From assembly GCA_001303025.1 (NCBI GenBank), contig LJNK01000023.1, positions 1 to 43,168 on the forward strand: a stretch of 43,168 nucleotides of DNA, in the 5' to 3' direction. The translations under genes were made by a program, and so were the position numbers. Source of the stretch: Deltaproteobacteria bacterium SG8_13. GTDB lineage: Bacteria > Desulfobacterota > Desulfobacteria > Desulfobacterales > SG8-13. Below are positions 19,994-28,215 of this stretch, piece after piece. Under the pieces are notes generated by a model that was given only the letters and a program-made list of their open reading frames with translations, was not told the DNA's origin and ran no database searches. Position 1 is the first letter of the stretch, and every line of letters begins with the position of its first letter.

Positions 19994-20082
19994 CACTGGA
20001 AATTATGAGAAACCGAATCACCATTCATTATGCCGTCACGATACTTGCGCTGACGATATACGGAGGGCAGGTCTGACCGTGG

Positions 20083-21549
20083 ATGGCGACGCTGCCCCCC
20101 GTGACGCTGGGGGCGATCATCTTCGGAGCCTTCACTGTCGTTTTGTTTTTGCGCCGACCCATTGAACAGCGATGGGTCCTGTCAGCTGACGTTCCAAGGC
20201 GCCCGAAACGCCAATTTGGCTTGGATCTGACCCTGGTGCTGCTGGCCGGACTGGCAGCCGTCGGCTTTAATATGGTGGCGTTCGACTTTCCGATCGGCAG
20301 TAGTGTGAGCCTGATGTTCGGCTGCCTGGTTGCCGGTTTTTTCATCGGGCTCGACCTCTCCCTGGCCCGGGAAAGAGAGATCATTCTCGATTCGATAAAA
20401 CACCACCACGACCTGCCTCCGGACCGGCGAATTTTCCCGGTAACCCGCAAATTCACCCTGGTGGCGGTGGCGGCTACGCTGTTTGTCACCCTGATCATCG
20501 TCATGGTGATCGGCCGCGACATTGTCTGGCTTTCGAAGATCGAGCAGACCGAAAAGGCCTTCCTGGACGCCCAGATTTCGGTCGCCTATGAAATCTTTTT
20601 CGTTACGGCGGTGCTGCTGGCCAAGATGATCAACCTGATCCTGTCGTATTCGAAAAACCTGAAACTGTTGTTTGCCAACGAAACCGGCATACTGGAGCGC
20701 GTCAGCCGGGGGGACCTGACCCGTTTTGTTCCGGTGGCCACCAATGACGAATTCGGCGTCATTGCCGATCACACAAATTCGATGATTCGGGGCTTGCGCC
20801 ATCGAATTCAACTAATCTCGGATATGAAAGTGGCCGAAGAGGTCCAGAAAAACCTCCTGCCGCACAATCCACCCGAACTGCCGGGGTTAGACGTCTCCGG
20901 TGTCAGCATCTATTGCGATCAGACCGGCGGGGACTATTTCGACTATTTCCACCTGTCGGACGGAAGGCTGGGAATCGTCGTAGCCGATGCTTCCGATCAC
21001 GGGATCGGCGCGGCCATGCACATGACCTCCGCTCGTGGAATGCTGCTGTATGGAACCCAACACAACGGCAGTCCTGCGGCGCTGGTGGGAGAGGTCAACC
21101 GGCTGCTGGCCCGAGACAGCTCGCGCACCGGCTGGTTTGTGTCGATGTTTCTGGTGGAGATCGATCCGCAGCGGCGCACCCTGCGGTGGGTGCGGGCCGG
21201 ACACGAGCCGGCCATTCTGTACGACCCCGGTCAGGAAAAAACCGAAATCCTGAACGGAGAAGGAATCGCGCTGGGAGTGGATCCGAACTACCACTTCGAG
21301 GAAGAAGCCCTCGATGGCTGGCCGCCCGGCAGCATCCTGGTAATTGGAACCGACGGGATTCACGAAACACGCAACGAGCAGGGGCAGATGTTCGGAAGGC
21401 AGCGCCTGCATGCCATTGTGCGCAGCAATAGCACAGCCCCCGCTGAAGCGATCCAACGAACCATCGTCGACCGCCTCATTGAATTTCGGGGATCCGCCCC
21501 CCAGGAGGACGACATCACCCTGGTCGTTGTGAAACTTCAAGGGCTTTGA
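20083..21549 (+). CDS. membrane-anchored SpoIIE/PP2C serine phosphatase with HAMP
   Basis: A 488-residue protein with about five membrane helices (near residues 5-24, 47-66, 72-92, 123-145, 168-190), a HAMP-like segment (200-240), and a C-terminal SpoIIE phosphatase. Metal-binding motifs are complete: GGDYFD (282-287), VADASDHGIG (300-309), GTDGI (422-426) and EDD (475-477). It should dephosphorylate a STAS anti-anti-sigma protein; the STAS gene at 27476 is an obvious candidate. The ATG at 20083 has only a distant ribosome site. Upstream, the same frame runs from an ATG at 20005 through a hydrophobic helix to a TGA at 20074, so the true N-terminus is in doubt. Its 3' end overlaps the next phosphatase by 35 bases. 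Confidence 0.88.
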   Translation: MATLPPVTLGAIIFGAFTVVLFLRRPIEQRWVLSADVPRRPKRQFGLDLTLVLLAGLAAVGFNMVAFDFPIGSSVSLMFGCLVAGFFIGLDLSLAREREIILDSIKHHHDLPPDRRIFPVTRKFTLVAVAATLFVTLIIVMVIGRDIVWLSKIEQTEKAFLDAQISVAYEIFFVTAVLLAKMINLILSYSKNLKLLFANETGILERVSRGDLTRFVPVATNDEFGVIADHTNSMIRGLRHRIQLISDMKVAEEVQKNLLPHNPPELPGLDVSGVSIYCDQTGGDYFDYFHLSDGRLGIVVADASDHGIGAAMHMTSARGMLLYGTQHNGSPAALVGEVNRLLARDSSRTGWFVSMFLVEIDPQRRTLRWVRAGHEPAILYDPGQEKTEILNGEGIALGVDPNYHFEEEALDGWPPGSILVIGTDGIHETRNEQGQMFGRQRLHAIVRSNSTAPAEAIQRTIVDRLIEFRGSAPQEDDITLVVVKLQGL

Positions 21550-21578
21550 TCACCACGAGGGTGATGTCGTCCTCCTGG
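21501..21578. repeat. 21-bp perfect inverted repeat spanning the convergent gene ends
   Basis: Arms 21501-21521 and 21558-21578 are exact reverse complements with 36 bases between. Both encode the C-terminal Q-E-D-D-I-T-L-V phosphatase motif, one on each strand. The RNA from either strand can form a long hairpin around the stop codons, so it may act as a two-way transcription stop. Confidence 0.9.
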
Positions 21579-23665
21579 AGTAGCGGCCCGCGGAATACGG
21601 TCACTGCATCGAGCACGGCAGAAACGATCTGCCGAGCCGGGCGGCCGGCATCCTGGCGAATCAGTGCTTTGAGCCGATCTTTACCGAACATCTCCCCGGC
21701 GCTGTTGCAGGTTTCCCAGATGCCATCCGTGCCGATAATGATCGTTTGACCTGCTTCCAGCGCCCGCTGCCGCCTGTCGAACGCTGCATTCCTGAACACC
21801 CCGAGGGGCAACCCGCGCCCGCCGAGCTCCTCGAAAGTATCCGCAACACCATCATACAGGATCGCCGGTTCGTGCCCGGCTCGAACCCATTGCACTTGCC
21901 GCCGGTCGGCATCGAGCTCGGCGTAGAACAGGGTCACAAACCGACCCGAGTCTTCCACATCCCCCGCCAGCTGGTCATTGATATCTGCCAGGATGAGATC
22001 GATGCTGCCGGGCATGGCCGAACGCTGGCGGAGAAACGCGCGGGTGGTGGCCATCAAAAGCGCCGCCGGAATACCGTGTCCGGAAACATCGCCCACCGCC
22101 ACGTGCAGCAACTCTTTCCGACCGCCCGGCATATCGATGAAGTCATAATAGTCGCCTCCCGTCTCGTCGCAGTATATACTGCTTCCGGCAATATCCAACC
22201 CCGGCATGCGCGGTGGGTGCAGGGGAAGCAGGCGCTGCTGAACTTCCATGGCCACTGCAAGCGTCTGGCGCATGGTTTGCATCTCCTCCAGCTGGGGTCC
22301 GATCCGGTTGAAAACCTCCCCCATCTTCCCGAACTCGTCCCGGGTTCGGATTTCGACCCGTGCACCGAAATCCCCGGCACCCAGTCGCCGGGCGCCTTCC
22401 ACCAGGGCCCACAGCGGGCGGGTGACGGTTTTGGAAAATACCAGCGCCAGGCCGACCGTTACGATCACCACGGCGATCAACCCATAATGCGTTATGGCGA
22501 GCATGGCATCAATGCGCTGTTGAACCGCAGCCTCCGCTGCTTTCACCGGTGCCAGAATTTCTTCATAGGGGGTAATCAGCACAAAAAAGGTGCCCCGATT
22601 GGCGCGGCAGTATACCCACAAACTGTCCCGATCCTCGAATCGCATCTTTCGAATGGCACTTTTGCCGGCAGCCACGTCCTGCAAAAGGCCATCCAACTCC
22701 CGGCTGTCAGCGGAGCTCAGCCATTCAAGCGCCGGATCCAGGCGCCAGCTTCGGTGTTTCGCCTCTGTCTGTTCGTCCCGGGCGATGATCATGGCTTTCG
22801 GACCGTTTGTCTGCCCGCCGGAGGCAAGCTGGCACATGAAGACCCGCGTTGTGGCCGGTATATTGCGGGAGAAGAGTTGGTCTTCTACCAGATTGCGAAT
22901 CGGCACCACGATCGACGCCGCTCCGGCGATGGTGCCGGACGGTCGAAACAACGGCATGACAGCCGAAACGACTACCTGGCGGGTGGCCGGATCGACGAAG
23001 GTGGTGGTCCATTGCGGACGCCTGCTACCCATGGCCAGTTCGTACCAATGCTGCCGACGGATATCGAATGCGGCCGGAAGGTTGCCGTGGCCGGGATACT
23101 CGCAGAAAAGCCCGTTTGCCAGTCCGATGTTCTGCCAGATAGCGATGTCGCTGATCCGCCGGGAAAGTCTCTGGAATGGTTCCCGCATACCGGAGAGCCG
23201 GGCAACATCCTTGACCACCGTGGCCGGATCGACTGCCGGTGGAACCTGGAACGCCGGTTCGACATGCGAGACGTTCAGGAATTCGATGCGGCCGTTTTTT
23301 CTCTGCCGGACGTGCGCAGCGGATACGATGGTATCGTCGGGCAGGTGGATGCCCGAATCAAAATCACCGGCAAAGTAAACCCGGGTACTTGAAACCGGCG
23401 CTTTGGCGAGAAGTTGTTCCGCGTGGGCAGCCAGAGCCATGAGGGCCGCCTCGACCTGTGCTCTGGCCTTCCATAAAACCAGCGCGTGCGCGTCCGCTAT
23501 CAAAAGCAGTCTGTCTTTTTCGGATGTGATTCGGTTCTCCCGAATTCGATCGATCAGCGTGTCTCTGAACTGCCGGACGCTTCCCAGCCCGATGGTGCGC
23601 ATGAGGACCATCGGGCCGATGGAAATCAGCAACATCAGGATCAATAGTTTCCACCGAAAACGCAT
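21515..23665 (-). CDS. SpoIIE/PP2C serine phosphatase with periplasmic Cache sensor and HAMP
   Basis: A 716-residue sensor phosphatase. TM1 is at about 7-27, a large periplasmic dCache-like sensor at 30-385 (WYELAMGSRRPQWTTTFVDP is the typical Cache strand region), TM2 at 393-412, HAMP at 412-465, and a SpoIIE domain at 485-705 with GGDYYDF, VGDVSGHGIPA, GTDGIWETC and QEDDITLVV. All metal-binding aspartates are present. The Cache domain implies sensing of a small extracellular molecule, passed inward to control dephosphorylation of a STAS protein. GAAAGGAAAC precedes the ATG. It is divergent from the ABC exporter gene and convergent with the first phosphatase. Confidence 0.92.
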   Translation of the reverse strand: MRFRWKLLILMLLISIGPMVLMRTIGLGSVRQFRDTLIDRIRENRITSEKDRLLLIADAHALVLWKARAQVEAALMALAAHAEQLLAKAPVSSTRVYFAGDFDSGIHLPDDTIVSAAHVRQRKNGRIEFLNVSHVEPAFQVPPAVDPATVVKDVARLSGMREPFQRLSRRISDIAIWQNIGLANGLFCEYPGHGNLPAAFDIRRQHWYELAMGSRRPQWTTTFVDPATRQVVVSAVMPLFRPSGTIAGAASIVVPIRNLVEDQLFSRNIPATTRVFMCQLASGGQTNGPKAMIIARDEQTEAKHRSWRLDPALEWLSSADSRELDGLLQDVAAGKSAIRKMRFEDRDSLWVYCRANRGTFFVLITPYEEILAPVKAAEAAVQQRIDAMLAITHYGLIAVVIVTVGLALVFSKTVTRPLWALVEGARRLGAGDFGARVEIRTRDEFGKMGEVFNRIGPQLEEMQTMRQTLAVAMEVQQRLLPLHPPRMPGLDIAGSSIYCDETGGDYYDFIDMPGGRKELLHVAVGDVSGHGIPAALLMATTRAFLRQRSAMPGSIDLILADINDQLAGDVEDSGRFVTLFYAELDADRRQVQWVRAGHEPAILYDGVADTFEELGGRGLPLGVFRNAAFDRRQRALEAGQTIIIGTDGIWETCNSAGEMFGKDRLKALIRQDAGRPARQIVSAVLDAVTVFRGPLLQEDDITLVVIKALEVSQRPG

Positions 23666-23794
23666 TGCGAGTTTCCTTTCACTGCATTTTATGGATGGAC
23701 ATGCGAATCAAGTTATCGCTACCATAGATGCCATCCAGGTTTCAAATCCTCCGACCGGGTTCGTTCCGCGCGGCAGGCAAACAAGACACCGAGA

Positions 23795-23823
23795 TTGAAT
23801 CGTGGCGCAGGAATGCTTAATAT
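23795..23823 (+). promoter_or_regulatory. sigma-70 promoter candidate for the ABC exporter unit
   Basis: TTGAAT (23795-23800), 17-base spacer, TAATAT (23818-23823). The predicted start is near 23830, 47 bases before the ATG at 23877. It is the most convincing promoter in the 211-base divergent gap. Confidence 0.5.
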
Positions 23824-23876
23824 GACCTACATTCCTTCATTCCGGTCTTTGTCCAACAACATCAGGAAGATTGATT

Positions 23877-26393
23877 ATGGGAACGAAAAAAACGCCGGTG
23901 GTGCAAAAATCCCTGTTCTCCTGGGTGCTGGCCAGCAATCTTAAAATTCAAGGATTTCTGGTCTTTATCATTCTGATAACGGTATTTGCCCGGGTGGTAC
24001 CGCTGGAGATGCAGAAGCGGGTCGTAAACGAGGCGATCAATCTGAGACGAGTCGACCTGCTGCTCATTTACTGCGGGATCTATCTGGTTGCCGTAATTAC
24101 CCAGGGACTCTTTAAGCTGATCATCAACTATATGCAGGCGAGGATCGGACAGCGCGCACTGGCGGAGATGCGCAAGGAGCTCTACCACCACATTTTGACG
24201 CTGCCGCTCGGCTTTTTCCGAAAAACCCAGCCCGGCCTCGTTGTGGCATCGCTGATCACCGAGCTGACGACATCCGGCAGTTTCGTCGGCATGGCCATTG
24301 CCGTCCCGGTGACCAACATCCTCACCCTGCTGGCATTCGCCGGTTACCTTTTCTGGCTTAACCCCCTGCTGGCGTTGATTTCTCTAAGCATCTATCCGCT
24401 GGTGCTCTTTCTGGTCCCGATGCTGCAGCGGCGTGCCAATGAGCAGAACAAAAGACGGGTCGACGCCACACGGGTGCTTTCCGGCCGAATCGCTGAATCG
24501 GCCAGCGGGATTCACGAAATTCAGGGAAACGGGGCGTTTGCCCTCGAAAACAACAAGTTCGACCACCTGGTCGACAAGTTGATGAACATCAGGGTGGTCT
24601 GGACGCTCTATTCCGAAGGAATCAAGCTGCTGAACAATTTTTTCACCAATTTGAGCCCCCTGCTGGTGTTCTCCCTCGGCGGTTACCTGGCAATGACCGG
24701 CCGGCTGGAGCTCGGGGCCCTGGTGGCTTTTTTGTCCGCGCAGGAAAAACTCTATCAGCCCTGGAAAGACCTCATCGAATTTTACCAGGTTTATCAGGAC
24801 GCATCCGTGAGCTACGGGCGCACCATGGAGTATTTCAATTTAGAACCGGAACACGAACTCGCTCCGTCTGACCGCAAGCCTTACGATCTGGAAGGCAGCC
24901 TGGAGGTAAGCAACCTTTCCTTTACCGTCGAAGGAGGCATCCGGCTTCTAAACGATATCTCCTTGTCCCTGAAACCCGGCGAACAGCTTGGCCTGGTGGG
25001 CTTTTCCGGAAGCGGGAAGAGCACCCTGGCACAGTGTATCGGCCAGCTGTACAAATATACCGGCGGGCAGATACAGCTCGGGGGCAAAGAGGTAGCTGAC
25101 TTGACCAAAAAGGACATTATCAACAACGTCGGCTTCGTCTCTCAGTCGCCGTTTATCTTTTCCGGAACGATCGAAGAAAACCTGCTTTACGGCTGCATGG
25201 CCAGCAGCGAGGGCAACGGCGCCAAAGGAGACGGGACCATTCCCTCCCTGGATGACATCATTGCCGTTCTTCAGCAAACCGGAATATTCATTGACGTTCT
25301 TCGTTTCGGACTCAATACGATTCTGGCCCAAGACCGTGACCAGAAGCTGGTGGAAACCATCTTGCGGGTTCGGACCAACTTCCAGCGTCGCTTCGGCCAG
25401 GAGCTGGCCGAGTACGTTGAGTTTTTCGATGAAAACCGGTACCTGTTTTTTTCCAGCGTAATCGAAAATCTGACGTTCGGTACCTCCAACCGGCAGGCGT
25501 ATGAAACAGAATTCATCGCCGACAACCCAGAGTTCGTGCTGTTGCTTGAAAGGTTCCAACTCTCGCTGCCGCTGCTCAGCCTCGGAATCCGGCTGGCCGA
25601 ACAGACCATCGACATTCTCGGTGACCTGCCACCGGAAGAATTTTTCTTTGAACAGAGCCCCATTTTGCCGGATGAACTCGACACCTACCGGCAGGTCGTC
25701 GCACGGACGAAGAAAGAGAACCTGAACCGCATCGGGCCAAAGGACCGCACAAGGTTGCTCCAGCTGGCGCTGCGGTTTACCCCCGGCATCCACAAGATGG
25801 TAGCGCTGCCGGAAGTCCTCGAAAGCCTGATCCTCAATGGCCGGGCGATGTTCCGGGAAAAAATTCTCGCAGAAGACCCTGAGGCTTTCACTTTTTACGA
25901 AAATTCGGGCTACATCTTCTCCCAGACCATTTTGAATAACATCTTCTTCGGAAAGATGAAAAGCACCAACCCACGGGCACAGGAAAAGATCAACCAGAGC
26001 ATCGTACATCTTCTCATTGAGGAAGATTTTCTGGAGACCATCGTCGAGATCGGACTGCAGTATCAGGTTGGCAGCAAAGGAGACAAGCTCTCGGGTGGTC
26101 AACGGCAGAAACTGGCCATCGCCCGGATGCTGCTGAAAGCACCGCGGGTTATGATCATGGATGAGGCGACCTCGGCACTCGACAACAAATCTCAAACGCG
26201 GATCCAGAACCTTTTGGAAACCCACTGGAAAGGCAAAAGCACCTTGATCGCCGTCGCACATCGGCTCGACACCATAAAGAATTTTGACCGTATTGCGGTG
26301 TTGAAGGCCGGCAAGATTGGCGAAATAGGTCCCTACGACGAACTCATTGCCAGGAAAGGCCTGCTTTATGAACTCGAATTCGGGAAAAAATGA
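23877..26393 (+). CDS. ABC exporter with an expanded nucleotide-binding domain
   Basis: An 838-residue ABC half-transporter. The type-I exporter membrane domain spans about 15-320 with six helices. The ATPase domain has Walker A GFSGSGKST (375-383), Q-loop VSQSP (421-425), signature LSGGQ (738-742), Walker B VMIMDEATSALD (758-769) and H-loop H795. The gap from Q-loop to signature is about 315 residues, against about 60 normally. The extra 255 or so residues carry two further copies of the segment that follows the Q-loop (SGTIEENLLYG 429-439; SSVIENLTFG 526-535; SQTILNNIFFG 682-692). All catalytic motifs remain. AGGAAG precedes the ATG at 23877. The cNMP-binding gene overlaps its end, so they are cotranscribed. 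Substrate unknown. Confidence 0.9.
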   Translation: MGTKKTPVVQKSLFSWVLASNLKIQGFLVFIILITVFARVVPLEMQKRVVNEAINLRRVDLLLIYCGIYLVAVITQGLFKLIINYMQARIGQRALAEMRKELYHHILTLPLGFFRKTQPGLVVASLITELTTSGSFVGMAIAVPVTNILTLLAFAGYLFWLNPLLALISLSIYPLVLFLVPMLQRRANEQNKRRVDATRVLSGRIAESASGIHEIQGNGAFALENNKFDHLVDKLMNIRVVWTLYSEGIKLLNNFFTNLSPLLVFSLGGYLAMTGRLELGALVAFLSAQEKLYQPWKDLIEFYQVYQDASVSYGRTMEYFNLEPEHELAPSDRKPYDLEGSLEVSNLSFTVEGGIRLLNDISLSLKPGEQLGLVGFSGSGKSTLAQCIGQLYKYTGGQIQLGGKEVADLTKKDIINNVGFVSQSPFIFSGTIEENLLYGCMASSEGNGAKGDGTIPSLDDIIAVLQQTGIFIDVLRFGLNTILAQDRDQKLVETILRVRTNFQRRFGQELAEYVEFFDENRYLFFSSVIENLTFGTSNRQAYETEFIADNPEFVLLLERFQLSLPLLSLGIRLAEQTIDILGDLPPEEFFFEQSPILPDELDTYRQVVARTKKENLNRIGPKDRTRLLQLALRFTPGIHKMVALPEVLESLILNGRAMFREKILAEDPEAFTFYENSGYIFSQTILNNIFFGKMKSTNPRAQEKINQSIVHLLIEEDFLETIVEIGLQYQVGSKGDKLSGGQRQKLAIARMLLKAPRVMIMDEATSALDNKSQTRIQNLLETHWKGKSTLIAVAHRLDTIKNFDRIAVLKAGKIGEIGPYDELIARKGLLYELEFGKK

Positions 26394-26895
26394 ATCCGGC
26401 GCATCTTCGGAATACCAGGAAAATCTGAATATTCTCAGGCAAATCGATTTTTTCTCCGGGCTGCCGCTCGAAGCGACGAAGGTGTTTGCCTATCTGTGCA
26501 GCCGGGAGTCATGCAAGCCAGGGGATGTCATCTTCGAGCAGGGTGATGAAGACGACCGGGCCCTTTTCATCATTTCCGGGCAGGCTCGTCTGTCCCAGCA
26601 AACCGACAACGCGGAGACAACCATTCGGCACTACCGTGAAGGAGATTTTATCGGCCGGATGACCCTGCTGGGACAAATTCGAAGGCTTTTTTCCTTAACC
26701 GCGACTTCGGAAGTGGTCTGCCTGGTCATTACGCGAGAAAAGTTTACCAAGGCGCTGGAGAAGTTTCCGGATCTGGTGCCCAAGTTCATCGACGTCCTTG
26801 TCCACAACATCTACAGATGGGAAAAACGTTTCCTGAAAACGCGTACAGGGGATTGCAAAGATTGCATGAAAATAGCCGGCGTCAGCCTGGTGTGA
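26368..26895 (+). CDS. cyclic-nucleotide-binding domain protein
   Basis: A 175-residue protein holding one CAP-type cNMP-binding domain: ILRQIDFFSGLPLEATKVFA, CKPGDVIFEQGDEDDRALFI, then YREGDFIGRMTLL in place of the phosphate-binding cassette (the canonical GE-GxxR motif becomes GDFIGR, so cNMP binding is doubtful), and TREKFTKALEKFPDL. There is no DNA-binding helix-turn-helix; the C-terminus instead ends with a helix and a CKDC pair. It therefore probably acts by protein contact. The start at 26368 lies 26 bases inside the ABC gene, with AGGAAAGG upstream. Transporter-linked cNMP domains may gate the exporter or the phosphorylation circuit; this is inference. Confidence 0.85.
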   Translation: MNSNSGKNESGASSEYQENLNILRQIDFFSGLPLEATKVFAYLCSRESCKPGDVIFEQGDEDDRALFIISGQARLSQQTDNAETTIRHYREGDFIGRMTLLGQIRRLFSLTATSEVVCLVITREKFTKALEKFPDLVPKFIDVLVHNIYRWEKRFLKTRTGDCKDCMKIAGVSLV

Positions 26896-26950
26896 GTGGT
26901 TTGACCACCTTTGAGCGAGGTGGTATGATGGCCTCCGGATAGAATCTGTC

Positions 26951-27373
26951 ATGTCGAAAGCAGCAACGTCATTCAAACTGAAAAACGCCTTGACCGAGCT
27001 GGACTCGTTGTTTCAGCACATCGAACAGTTCGGCCGGTCTGTGGAATTGCCGAAAAAACAGATCTTTCAGATCAATCTGGCCCTGGATGAACTTTTCACC
27101 AATATTGTCTCCTACGGATACACGGACAGCAATTCGCACTGGATCGTCTTCCGGCTCAGCCTCGTCAACGACGCAGTTATCATTCGCATCGAAGACAACG
27201 GCGTCCCTTTTGATCCGGTGGCCGCCCCGACTTCCGGTTCGGCGGCCCCTTTGGAAAATTGTAAAATCGGCGGTCTTGGGTTGCACATCGTCAAGAAAAT
27301 GATGGACGAGATCGCATATGAGCGCCGAGGGGACAAAAATATTATCACGATCAAGAAACAGGTCCGGCCATAG
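26951..27373 (+). CDS. RsbW/SpoIIAB-like serine kinase (anti-sigma type)
   Basis: A 140-residue GHKL ATPase of the HATPase_c_2 class. N-box LALDELFTNIVSYGY (about 40-54), G1 box IRIEDNGVPFDP, and G2 box GGLGLHIVKKMMDEI are intact, so ATP binding is expected. In partner switching such kinases phosphorylate a STAS antagonist on serine and release or bind a target. The STAS gene follows within about 100 bases. No sigma factor lies nearby, so the target may be another protein, possibly the exporter. Confidence 0.92.
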   Translation: MSKAATSFKLKNALTELDSLFQHIEQFGRSVELPKKQIFQINLALDELFTNIVSYGYTDSNSHWIVFRLSLVNDAVIIRIEDNGVPFDPVAAPTSGSAAPLENCKIGGLGLHIVKKMMDEIAYERRGDKNIITIKKQVRP

Positions 27374-27475
27374 CCCGATTTTCATCTGAATCGTTCAGAA
27401 ATATGGAACCACGGCTGCAAGCAGTCATAACAACTGTGGGTTGAGCAAACTCGAGGTATCAGAAGAGGAGAACTG

Positions 27476-27808
27476 ATGGAAATTATCGAATCCAAGCAAA
27501 ACGAAGTTAATATCTTTACGCTTCATGGACGCCTCGATTCCAACACGTCCCCCGAACTCGAGAAGAAATTGGCAGGAGCAATGCAAAGCGGGGCCCGGAA
27601 TATGGTTCTCGATTTTGAAAATCTCGACTACATATCCAGCGCCGGTCTGCGCATTATTTTGAAAACCACCAAGGACTTGAAGCGCACCGAAGGCGCTCTT
27701 ATCCTGTGCGCCATGCAAGACTACGTAAAAGAGGTTTTTGAAATCGCCGGCTTCGATTCCTTTCTGCCCATCGTTCCGACTGTTGACGAGGCCCTGTCCA
27801 AGCTCTGA
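27476..27808 (+). CDS. STAS-domain anti-anti-sigma factor
   Basis: A 110-residue single STAS domain (SpoIIAA/RsbV type). It has FTLHGRLDSNTSPELEKKL and the phospho-acceptor region LDYISSAGLRIILKTTKDL, with the conserved serine in SSAGL. It would be phosphorylated by the upstream kinase and dephosphorylated by one or both SpoIIE phosphatases of this window. AGAGGAGAAC lies just before the ATG. It is the last gene of the plus-strand signalling unit and converges on the PqqD-like gene. Confidence 0.93.
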   Translation: MEIIESKQNEVNIFTLHGRLDSNTSPELEKKLAGAMQSGARNMVLDFENLDYISSAGLRIILKTTKDLKRTEGALILCAMQDYVKEVFEIAGFDSFLPIVPTVDEALSKL

Positions 27809-27831
27809 AACCGTGTTGTTTCAAAAAAGTC

Positions 27832-28215
27832 TCAGCGCAATCCGATGAGGCCGCGTTTACCCAGTTCACGAACAAATCGAGTTACGGCCACTTCGGCCTC
27901 CTTCTCCATCAATTGATGCGACAGGGCAAAGTCCCGGACGATCTCCCGAACGGTTTTGCGGTTATCCACCAGAGCCCACACCTGCGTGCCGAGTTCATCG
28001 AGCTGCAGTTTCTTGGCGATCCTGCCGTCCGCCCCCACCCCCATGCGCTTCAGCAGGCCGGAGAACCAGGGACGCACGGTTACGGTGTAATCCAGCAGAA
28101 CGTTTCCATCCTCCAAAATCGTCTCTTTCACCTGCCTGCTTTTCTCCGGTATGCAGGCGAGTGCTTCGGAGCGGGTGAGCCCGATTGCGGCCGCCCTTTT
28201 CTCAAACCGTTTCAT
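27832..28215 (-). CDS. PqqD-like protein (RRE-type fold)
   Basis: A 127-residue protein whose C-terminal 75 residues match the PqqD pattern: LQLDELGTQVWALVDNRKTVREIV, then SHQLMEKEAEVAVTRFVREL and GLI. PqqD domains are small winged-helix peptide-binding modules; in RiPP systems they present a precursor to an enzyme. The first 50 residues, with FEKRAAAIGLTRSEALACIP, are an extension not seen in stand-alone PqqD. The start overlaps the end of the upstream gene by 14 bases (GAGAAG upstream), so the two are translationally coupled. No radical-SAM partner or precursor peptide is evident. It is the last gene of the long minus-strand unit. Confidence 0.8.
   Translation of the reverse strand: MKRFEKRAAAIGLTRSEALACIPEKSRQVKETILEDGNVLLDYTVTVRPWFSGLLKRMGVGADGRIAKKLQLDELGTQVWALVDNRKTVREIVRDFALSHQLMEKEAEVAVTRFVRELGKRGLIGLR

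Noticed and set aside
23735-23815. tRNA-like stretch containing GGTTCGTTCC
   Set aside because: No acceptor stem or anticodon arm can be formed around it.
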